64,000 nt of DNA, from positions 124,001 to 188,000 of the forward strand of contig JAFDWH010000001.1 in NCBI GenBank assembly GCA_018268595.1, written 5' to 3'. The DNA comes from Actinomycetota bacterium (GTDB lineage: Bacteria > Actinomycetota > Thermoleophilia > Solirubrobacterales > Solirubrobacteraceae). Positions 50,443 through 57,214 of the stretch are shown here, one piece after another. The number at the start of each line of letters is the position of its first letter. The first letter of the stretch is position 1. Under the pieces are notes generated by a model. That model saw only the letters and a list, made by a program, of their open reading frames with translations. It had not been told where the DNA came from and ran no database searches. A program made the translations under genes and the position numbers.

Positions 50443-52566
50443 ATGAAGACGCTGCTGATCGACAACCACGACTCGTTCACCTACAACCTCGCGCAGTTGC
50501 TGGCGCAGGTCAACGGCGAGCAGCCGCACGTCGTGCGCAACGACGAGGCGAGCTGGGAGCAGATCGCGCGGCTGCCGTTCGACAACGTGGTCCTCTCCCC
50601 CGGTCCCGGCCGGCCGGAGCGCACACGCGACTTCGGCGTCTGCGCACAGGCGATCGCCGCGGCGGAGGTCCCGTTGCTCGGCGTCTGCCTCGGCCACCAG
50701 GGGATCGGCTGGCTGCACGGGGCGCGCGTCGTGCACGCGCCCGAGCCGATGCACGGCCGTATCAGCGCGGTGCTGCACGACGACGCGCCGCTGTTCGCCG
50801 GCATCCCACGCGAGTTCCAGGCGGTCCGCTACCACTCGCTGTGCGTCGAGCAGCCGCTGCCGGACGCGCTCCGGCCGCTTGCGTGGACGAGCGACGGCGT
50901 GCTGATGGCGCTCGCGCACCGCACGCGGCCGCTGTGGGGGGTGCAGTTCCACCCGGAGTCGGTCTGCGCCGAGCACGGCCGGCGGCTGCTGGAGAACTTC
51001 CGCGACCTGACGGCGGCGCACGGCGGCCGGGGCCGCCCGGCGACGGCGCGCGCGCCGCGCTCGCCCGCGCCGCCGCCGCAGCCGGCCGCCGCCGCGGAGC
51101 CGCGCCTGCGCCTGCTGCACGAGCGGATCGACGCGCCGGTCGACGCGGAGCGCGCGTTCGCCCACCTCTACGGCGGGCACCCGCAGGCGTTCTGGCTCGA
51201 CAGCAGCCTGCGCGACGAGCGCGCGCGCTTCTCGTTCGCCGGCGCGACCGGCGGCCCGCTGTCGGCGCTCGTCACGTACGACGTCGAGGCGGGGCGCGTG
51301 CGCGTCGAGCGCGACGGCGCAGTGGAGACGCACGGGGAGTCGATCTTCGACCACCTCGCGCGCGAGCTGCGGCGCCTGCGCACGCCCGCCGGCGCCGACG
51401 AGCTGCCGTTCGCGTTCGACGCCGGCTTCGTCGGCTACCTCGGCTACGAGTGCAAGGCCGACTGCGGCGGCGCGGCGGCGCACGTCTCGCCGCTTCCGGA
51501 CGCGGCGTTCGTGCTGGCCGATCGCCTGCTCGCGTTCGACAACCGCGAGCGCGCGACCTACGCGGTCTGCCTCGTCGCCGACGAGCCGGACGCCGTCGCC
51601 GAGGGAGCGCGCTGGCTGCGCGAGACGCGCGCGCAGCTGCTCGCGCTGCCGCCGCTCGGGCCGCCCGACGCCGCTCCCGCGGGCGAGCCGGCGCGCTTCG
51701 CGCTGCGCCGCCCGCGCGAGCGCTACCTCGAGCAGATCGCCGACTGCAAGCGGCACCTCGCCGACGGCGAGACGTACGAGCTGTGCCTCACGAACGCGAT
51801 CGACGCCGACGCCGGCGAGGACCCGTTGACGCTCTACCGCCGGCTGCGCCGCGTCAACCCCGCCCCCTTCTCGGCCTACCTGCGCTTCGGCGACGTGGCC
51901 GTGCTGAGCTCCTCGCCCGAGCGCTTCGTGTCGGTCGGGCGCGACCGCTGGGCGGAGGCGAAGCCGATCAAGGGGACGACGCCGCGGGGCGCGACGCCGG
52001 CGCAGGACGCGCAGCTCGCCGAAGCGCTGCGCACGAGCGAGAAGACGCGCGCCGAGAACCTGATGATCGCCGACCTGCTGCGCAACGACCTCGGGAGCGT
52101 GTGCGAGACCGGCACCGTGCACGTGCCCGACCTGATGCACGTCGAGCGCTACGAGACGCTCCACCAGCTCGTCACGACCGTGCGCGGGCTGCTGCGCGAG
52201 GGGCTCGACGCGGCCGACTGCGTGCGCGCGTGCTTCCCGCCCGGCTCGATGACGGGCGCGCCCAAGCAGCGCACGATGGAGCTGATCGACGCGCTGGAGG
52301 GCGAGGCGCGCGGCGTCTACGCCGGCGCGATCGGCTACTTCGGGCTCGGCGGCGGCTGCGACCTGAGCGTCGTGATCCGCACGATCGTGCTGGACGGCGC
52401 GCACGCGACGATCGGCGTCGGCGGAGCGATCGTGACGCAGTCGGACGCCGACGACGAGTTCGAGGAGATCGTCCTGAAGGGGCTGGCGCCGCTGCGCGCG
52501 ATCGACGAGCGGGTCGACGCGCGCGCGGCGTTGGCGGGGGCGACCGTTAGGCTGTCCGCCCCGTGA
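50443..52566 (+). CDS. pabAB: Fused aminodeoxychorismate synthase (PabA-PabB)
   Basis: The 707-residue protein joins a glutamine amidotransferase (about 1-195; DNHDSFTYNLAQLL, SPGPGRPE, nucleophile in LGVCLGHQGIG, FHPESV) to a chorismate-binding synthase (about 220-700; AKPIKGTTPRGATP, RAENLMIADLLRNDLGSVC, PGSMTGAPKQRTMELI, GAIGYFGLGGGCDLSVVIRTI). The linker is Pro/Ala-rich (about 195-220). It turns chorismate plus glutamine into aminodeoxychorismate for folate. The KGT..RG motif fits PabB better than TrpE. Overlaps the next gene by 4 bases. Confidence 0.93.
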   Translation: MKTLLIDNHDSFTYNLAQLLAQVNGEQPHVVRNDEASWEQIARLPFDNVVLSPGPGRPERTRDFGVCAQAIAAAEVPLLGVCLGHQGIGWLHGARVVHAPEPMHGRISAVLHDDAPLFAGIPREFQAVRYHSLCVEQPLPDALRPLAWTSDGVLMALAHRTRPLWGVQFHPESVCAEHGRRLLENFRDLTAAHGGRGRPATARAPRSPAPPPQPAAAAEPRLRLLHERIDAPVDAERAFAHLYGGHPQAFWLDSSLRDERARFSFAGATGGPLSALVTYDVEAGRVRVERDGAVETHGESIFDHLARELRRLRTPAGADELPFAFDAGFVGYLGYECKADCGGAAAHVSPLPDAAFVLADRLLAFDNRERATYAVCLVADEPDAVAEGARWLRETRAQLLALPPLGPPDAAPAGEPARFALRRPRERYLEQIADCKRHLADGETYELCLTNAIDADAGEDPLTLYRRLRRVNPAPFSAYLRFGDVAVLSSSPERFVSVGRDRWAEAKPIKGTTPRGATPAQDAQLAEALRTSEKTRAENLMIADLLRNDLGSVCETGTVHVPDLMHVERYETLHQLVTTVRGLLREGLDAADCVRACFPPGSMTGAPKQRTMELIDALEGEARGVYAGAIGYFGLGGGCDLSVVIRTIVLDGAHATIGVGGAIVTQSDADDEFEEIVLKGLAPLRAIDERVDARAALAGATVRLSAP

Positions 52567-53507
52567 CTGCGCTCGTGACCGGCGGGGCCGGCTTCATCGG
52601 CTCGAACCTCGTCGACGCGCTGCTCGCGCAGGGCGAGCGCGTCGCCGTCGTCGACGACCTCTCGACCGGCCGCCGCGAGAACCTCGACGGCGCGCTCGCG
52701 GCGGGCGCCGTGCTGCACGAGCTCGACGTGACCGACGCGGCCGCGCTGCGCACGCTGATGGAGGCCGAGCGGCCGCAGGTCGTCTTCCACCTCGCCGCGC
52801 AGATCGACGTGCGGCGCTCCGTCGAGGATCCCGTCGCCGACGCGCGCATCAACGTCGAGGGCACGATCAACGTGCTGGCGGCGGCGCACGCGGCGGGCGT
52901 GCGGCGGGTCGTCTACTCGGCGACCGGCGGCGCCGTCTACGGCGAGGCCGAGCAGGTGCCGACGCCGGAGGACGCGCCCGAGCGCCCGCTCGCCCCCTAC
53001 GGCCAGTCGAAGCTGGCGGGCGAGGGCTACTGCGGGCTGTTCGCGCGCCTGCACGGCCTCTCGACGATCGCGCTGCGCTACGCGAACGTCTACGGCCCGC
53101 GCCAGGACCCGCTCGGCGAGGGCGGCGTGATCGCGATCTTCTGCGGCTGCGTCGCCGAAGGGCGCACGCCGACGATCTTCGGCGACGGCGAGCAGACGCG
53201 CGACTTCGTCTACGTCGGCGACGTCGTCGCGGCGAACCTCGCCGCGGCCGCCTCGACGTTGACGGGCTCCTACAACGTCGGGACCGGCGTCGAGACGTCG
53301 GTCCTCGAGCTGGTGGAGACGCTCGACGCGCTCGAGCTGGGGCCGCCGCTCGCGCCCTGCCACGCGGACGAGCGCGCCGGCGAGGTGCGCCGCAGCTGCC
53401 TCGACGCGACGCGGCTGCGCGACGCGCTCGGCTGGTCGGCGGCGACGTCGCTGGCCGACGGGCTGCGCCAGACGGTCGCCGCTATAGTGCCCGCCGGACC
53501 GTGCTAG
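52563..53507 (+). CDS. galE: NAD-dependent sugar epimerase (UDP-glucose 4-epimerase-like)
   Basis: The 314-residue extended SDR starts at GTG 52563 (VTALVTGGAGFIGSNLVDALL). It has VFHLAAQIDVRRSVEDPVADARINVEGTINVL, the Ser/Tyr/Lys triad in YSATGGAVYGE and PLAPYGQSKLAGEGYC, and RYANVYGPRQDPLGEGGVIAIF. It probably interconverts UDP-glucose and UDP-galactose or related sugars for surface glycans. It overlaps pabAB as GTGA, and its last bases overlap the SRP RNA gene, whose promoter lies inside it. Confidence 0.9.
   Translation: MTALVTGGAGFIGSNLVDALLAQGERVAVVDDLSTGRRENLDGALAAGAVLHELDVTDAAALRTLMEAERPQVVFHLAAQIDVRRSVEDPVADARINVEGTINVLAAAHAAGVRRVVYSATGGAVYGEAEQVPTPEDAPERPLAPYGQSKLAGEGYCGLFARLHGLSTIALRYANVYGPRQDPLGEGGVIAIFCGCVAEGRTPTIFGDGEQTRDFVYVGDVVAANLAAAASTLTGSYNVGTGVETSVLELVETLDALELGPPLAPCHADERAGEVRRSCLDATRLRDALGWSAATSLADGLRQTVAAIVPAGPC
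53483..53488 (+). promoter_or_regulatory. -10 box of the SRP RNA gene
   Basis: TATAGT lies 7 bases before the predicted 5' end of the SRP RNA and within the last codons of the epimerase gene. Confidence 0.65.
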
Positions 53508-53768
53508 GCGGGGAGGTAGCGGTGCCCTGTACCTGCAATCCGCTCTAGCAGGGCTGAATCCCCTCTCGAGGGGCGCCGGCTTCCGAGGCGGCGCGCTGCG
53601 TGGAGGCGTTGACGGCGAGGTCCCGCGCGGTGACGGCCCGCGAACCAGGTCAGGTCCGGAAGGAAGCAGCCTTAAACGGTCTCCGTCACGCGTAGCGGGA
53701 GTGCCTCGCCCGAGCCGAAGCCGGTGGCGCGCTCGGGAACCCGCCTCGACGGAGGGTGCACGGTCCGA
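53496..53768 (+). ncRNA. ffs: Signal recognition particle RNA, large (Alu-domain) type
   Basis: The 5' part GTGCTAGGCGGGGAGGTAGC and the following GTGCCCTGTACC...GCAATCCGCTCTAGC match the Alu domain of long bacterial SRP RNAs. The S-domain core CAGGTCCGGAAGGAAGCAGCC with its GGAA tetraloop is at about 53652. The ends pair: GGACCGTGC (53496-53504) with GCACGGTCC (53758-53766), and GGCGGG with CCCGCC. The RNA is about 270 nt. It scaffolds Ffh in targeting membrane proteins. GAGCTTT follows the closing stem. Confidence 0.93.
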
Positions 53769-53878
53769 GCTTTGTCGCGCCATAGTGGGCCCGCGCCATA
53801 GGCGTGACGCCGCCCACGCACGTATGACATGGTGCCGGTTGAAGGAATCCCCGTGTCCGGTCGATAGTAGGACGGAAG
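53769..53878. promoter_or_regulatory. Promoter region of the carrier-protein operon
   Basis: This 110-base gap has an inverted repeat GTGGGC...GCCCAC (53785-53817), which may end the SRP RNA, and a promoter TTGAAG (53839-53844) - 18 bases - GATAGT (53863-53868). The start codon follows 10 bases later, with GGACGGAAG between as a weak ribosome site. The same GATAGT hexamer appears in the promoter candidate at 63584-63612. Confidence 0.6.
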
Positions 53879-54124
53879 ATGAGCTCAGAGATCCGGAAGA
53901 TCATCGCCGAGCACGCGCACCTCTCGGTCGACGTCGACTCGCTCGCCGATGACGCGAACCTCTACCAGGCCGGGATGACCTCGCACGCGAGCGTCAACCT
54001 GATGCTCGCGCTGGAGGACGCGTTCGACATCGAGTTTCCCGACAGCATGCTGACGCGCAGCGTGTTCGAGAGCGTCGCGGCGATCGAGGCGGCGCTGACC
54101 CAGCTGCAGGCGGCGGCGGCATGA
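53879..54124 (+). CDS. Acyl-carrier-type protein (substrate of the amino acid ligase)
   Basis: The 81-residue helical protein MSSEIRKIIAEHAHLSVDVDSLADDANLYQAGMTSHASVNLML has the phosphopantetheine site in AGMTSHASV, with Ser35 as the attachment residue instead of the fatty-acid DSL motif. It continues ALEDAFDIEFPDSMLTRSVFES. The TS(H/F)A site and the neighbouring ligase gene fit the small carrier proteins charged with amino acids by SerRS-like ligases. It is the first gene of the operon, and the stop overlaps the next ATG (ATGA). Confidence 0.9.
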   Translation: MSSEIRKIIAEHAHLSVDVDSLADDANLYQAGMTSHASVNLMLALEDAFDIEFPDSMLTRSVFESVAAIEAALTQLQAAAA

Positions 54125-55293
54125 GCGTCGCGGTCGAGGCCGACCAGGCGTTCCTCGACGCGATCCGCCGGATCGCCGACGAGGCCGCCGCGCCGAACGC
54201 CGACTCCGTCGACCGCGAGGCCCGCTTCCCCGTCGAGGCGGTCGACGCGCTGCGCGCCGAGCGCGCGCTGTCCGCGCTGATCCCGACCGAGCTGGGCGGC
54301 GGCGGCATCTCGTTCGAGGCGGTCGCGCAAGCGTGCTTCGAGCTCGGTCGCCGCTGCGGCGCGAGCGCGATGGTGTTCGCGATGCACCAGATCCAGGTCG
54401 CGACGATCGTGCGCCACCTCGACGGCTCCGACTGGTTCGAGGGCTACCTGCGCAGCGTCGCCGACGAGCAGCGCCTGATCGCGTCGGTCACCTCGGAGGT
54501 CGGCACGGGCGGCGACATGGCCCGCTCGATCGCCGCCGTCGAGCCGAACGGCGACGGCCTCGGCCGCTTCGAGAAGCAGGCCCCCACGGTCAGCTACGGC
54601 CACCACGCCGACGACCTGCTGACGACGCTGCGCCGCTCGCCGGACGCCGAGCCCGGCGACCAGGTCTGCGTGCTCACGAGCAGAGACCAGCACGCGCTGG
54701 AGCCGACCGGCACGTGGGACCCGCTCGGGATGCGCGGGACCTGCTCGCCCGGCAACGTGGTGCGCGCCGAGTTCCCGCTCGAGCAGGTTCTGAGCGCTCC
54801 GTTCGCACAGCAGATGAACGAGTCGATGGTGCCGATCTCGCACGTCCTGTGGTCGCAGCTGTGGCTCGGGATCGCGACCGACGCGTTCGACCGCGCGCGC
54901 GCCTTCGTGCGCGCCGCCGCGAAGAGAACGCCGGGCGAGACGCCGCCGTCGGCGATCCGCCTGTCGGAGCTGATGAGCGAGCTGTCGCTGCTGCGCGCCG
55001 AGGTCGCGACCGGCCTGCGCGACTTCTGCGACGTGCCCGAGGACGACCGCGCCCGGCTGTCGGAGATGAAGACGATCCTGCGCTTCAACAACCTCAAGAT
55101 CGCCGCGTCCGAGCAGGCGCCGCGCGTCTGCCAGAAGGCGATGGCGGTGTGCGGCATCGTCGGCTTCAAGAACGACACGCCGTTCAGCGTCGGCCGCCAT
55201 CTGCGCGACACGATGTCCGCCTGTCTGATGGTCGCCAACGAGCGCATCCACAAGACGGACGCGACCCTGCTGCTGATCGCCAAGGACGTCTAG
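54121..55293 (+). CDS. Acyl-CoA-dehydrogenase-like flavoprotein
   Basis: The 390-residue protein follows the ACAD layout: helical N-domain (FPVEAVDALRAERALSALIPTELGGGGISFEAVAQACFELGRRCG), a beta middle domain (IASVTSEVGTGGDMARSIAAVE) and a C-terminal helix bundle. The usual C-terminal catalytic Glu motif (YEGTSQI-like) is replaced by ACLMVANERIHKTDATLLL, so the base may differ. Coupled to the carrier protein gene, it plausibly oxidises a carrier-bound acyl or aminoacyl group with FAD. The true substrate is unknown. Confidence 0.85.
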   Translation: MSVAVEADQAFLDAIRRIADEAAAPNADSVDREARFPVEAVDALRAERALSALIPTELGGGGISFEAVAQACFELGRRCGASAMVFAMHQIQVATIVRHLDGSDWFEGYLRSVADEQRLIASVTSEVGTGGDMARSIAAVEPNGDGLGRFEKQAPTVSYGHHADDLLTTLRRSPDAEPGDQVCVLTSRDQHALEPTGTWDPLGMRGTCSPGNVVRAEFPLEQVLSAPFAQQMNESMVPISHVLWSQLWLGIATDAFDRARAFVRAAAKRTPGETPPSAIRLSELMSELSLLRAEVATGLRDFCDVPEDDRARLSEMKTILRFNNLKIAASEQAPRVCQKAMAVCGIVGFKNDTPFSVGRHLRDTMSACLMVANERIHKTDATLLLIAKDV

Positions 55294-55295
55294 CC

Positions 55296-56240
55296 GTGGC
55301 GGAGTACCGGCCGGGCGACGCGGAGCAGACCGCCTTCCTGCAGGAGCTGGTCGGCGCCGGCCTGCTGATCGAGAGCGGCATCCCGGGCGTCTACGGCCGC
55401 GGCGAGCAGTTCGAGCGCGTGCGCTGGGCGTTCGACCGGCTCGTGACGCGCGCCGGCGACGGCGACGCGCCCGAGCGGATGGCGTTCCCGCCGGTGCTGC
55501 CGCGCAGACAGCTCGAGCGGATCGGCTACCTCAACTCGTTCCCGCATCTCGCCGGCTCGCTGTTCTCGTTCGACGGCGACGAGGACCAGGCGGCCGAGCA
55601 GGCGGCGCGCGCGAGCCGCCACGAGGACTGGAGCGGGTTCCAGTCGCAGACCGACCTCGTGCTGACGCCGGCCGCCTGCTACCCGGTCTACCCGGCGGTC
55701 GCCGCGCGCGGCCCGCTGCCGCCCGGCGGCGTCACGGTCGACGCCGGCGGCTCGTACGTCTTTCGCAACGAGCCGAGCGGCGATCCGGCGCGCCTGCAGA
55801 TGTTCCACCAGCGCGAGATCGTGCGGATCGGCGAGCCGGACGCGGTCGCCGCCTGGCGCGACACGTGGCGCGACCGCGCCGTCGCGCTGCTCCGCTCGGT
55901 CGGGCTCGACGCCGGCTTCGACGTCGCCAACGACCCGTTCTTCGGCCGCAGCGGCCGGCTGCTCGCGCGCAGCCAGCGCTCGCAGGAGCTGAAGTTCGAG
56001 GTGCTCGTGCAGATCGCCGGCCCGGAGCCGACCGCGGTGGCCTCCTTCAACTATCACCAGGACCACTTCTCCGGCACGTACGGGATCACGGTGCGCAACG
56101 GCGGCGGCGAGCCGCAGCCCGCGCACACCGCGTGCCTCGGCTTCGGCCTCGAGCGGATCACGCTCGCGCTGCTGCGCACGCACGGGCTCGACGTCGACGC
56201 GTGGCCGGCGACGGTGCGGGAGGAGCTGGCGCTCGCATGA
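55296..56240 (+). CDS. Amino acid:[carrier protein] ligase (SerRS-like, class II)
   Basis: The 314-residue protein starts at GTG 55296. Class II motifs are visible: motif 2 SYVFRNEPSGD (R157, E159) and motif 3 CLGFGLERITLALL. The zinc ligands fall at C128 (TPAACYPVYP), E174 (HQREIVRIG) and C280 (HTACLGFG), at spacings like those of atypical SerRS and Bradyrhizobium Bll0957. No tRNA-binding domain is present. Known homologues activate glycine or alanine with ATP and load it on the phosphopantetheine of a small carrier protein, which here is the first gene of the operon. Confidence 0.92.
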   Translation: MAEYRPGDAEQTAFLQELVGAGLLIESGIPGVYGRGEQFERVRWAFDRLVTRAGDGDAPERMAFPPVLPRRQLERIGYLNSFPHLAGSLFSFDGDEDQAAEQAARASRHEDWSGFQSQTDLVLTPAACYPVYPAVAARGPLPPGGVTVDAGGSYVFRNEPSGDPARLQMFHQREIVRIGEPDAVAAWRDTWRDRAVALLRSVGLDAGFDVANDPFFGRSGRLLARSQRSQELKFEVLVQIAGPEPTAVASFNYHQDHFSGTYGITVRNGGGEPQPAHTACLGFGLERITLALLRTHGLDVDAWPATVREELALA

Positions 56241-57214
56241 GCAGCGTGGCCGGCACCGGCCTCGTCAGCCTGCTCGGCCTCGACCCGGCCGCCTACCGGC
56301 CGCACGCGCTGCACGCGACCGACCGCACCTACCTCGAGACGAACTGCTACACGGACATCCTCATCGAGTTCCTGCACGCGCGCGGGGACGAGCCGCTGGC
56401 GATGATGGGGTGCGTGCTGCGGGTCGACTTCGAGGGCGACCAGTGGACCTTCTTCAAGCCGCTGCCGGAGGACGTCGAGCGGCTCTACGGCGTCGACGTC
56501 CACGAGATGCAGCCGTACCGGCCGCTGCCGGACCAGATCGCCGAGCAGATCGCGCGGGGGCGCACGCTCATCGTCGAGCTGGACTCGTTCTACATGCCCG
56601 ACGTGGCGGCGACCTCCTACCGCACCGCGCACGTCAAGAGCAGCGTCGTGGCCGAGGCGATCGACCGCGACGGCGAGCGCTTCCGCTACTTCCACGGCCC
56701 CGGCTACTTCGAGCTGTCGGGCGAGGACTACCGCGAGATCTTCCGCCTCGGGCGCGAGTTCTCGCCCGACGTGCTGCCGCCCTACACCGAGATCGTGCGG
56801 CTCGACGCCGGCCCGCGCCTGCGCGGCGAGGAGCTGCGCGCCGCCGCGCGCGAGCTGCTCGCGCGCCACGTCGCGCGGCGGCCTGAGCCGAACCCGTTCC
56901 TGCGCTTCGGCGCGCAGCTCGCGGAGGACCTGCCGCGGCTCGCGCAGGGCGACGCGCAGGGCTTCCACGACTACGCGTTCGCGACCGTGCGGATGGTCGG
57001 CTCGGCGTTCGAGGTCGGCGCCTCGCACGTCGACTGGGTGCTCGGCGCCGAGGGCGCGGCGGCGTCGGACGCGATGACGCGGATCGTCGAGGGCTGCAAG
57101 CTGCTCGGCTTCAAGCTCGCGCGCCGCCGCCCCTTCGACGCCGAGCCGGCGGTCGCCGAGCTGGCCGCCGCCTGGGAGGACGCGTTCGCGGCGCTGGACG
57201 GTGCGCTTGGCTGA
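56237..57214 (+). CDS. DUF1839 family protein, candidate aminoacyl transferase
   Basis: The 325-residue protein opens SSVAGTGLVSLLGLDPAAYRPHALH and has ETNCYTDILIEFLHARGDEPLAMMGC, ELDSFYMPDV and YRTAHVKSSVV. The order Cys37, Asp116, His132 and the spacing resemble the papain-like BtrH N-terminal family, which moves an acyl group from a carrier protein to an amine. The last 120 residues are helical (LRFGAQLAEDLPRLAQGD). The function of DUF1839 is not established. Its ATG overlaps the ligase stop, which supports a shared pathway. Confidence 0.85.
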   Translation: MSSVAGTGLVSLLGLDPAAYRPHALHATDRTYLETNCYTDILIEFLHARGDEPLAMMGCVLRVDFEGDQWTFFKPLPEDVERLYGVDVHEMQPYRPLPDQIAEQIARGRTLIVELDSFYMPDVAATSYRTAHVKSSVVAEAIDRDGERFRYFHGPGYFELSGEDYREIFRLGREFSPDVLPPYTEIVRLDAGPRLRGEELRAAARELLARHVARRPEPNPFLRFGAQLAEDLPRLAQGDAQGFHDYAFATVRMVGSAFEVGASHVDWVLGAEGAAASDAMTRIVEGCKLLGFKLARRRPFDAEPAVAELAAAWEDAFAALDGALG

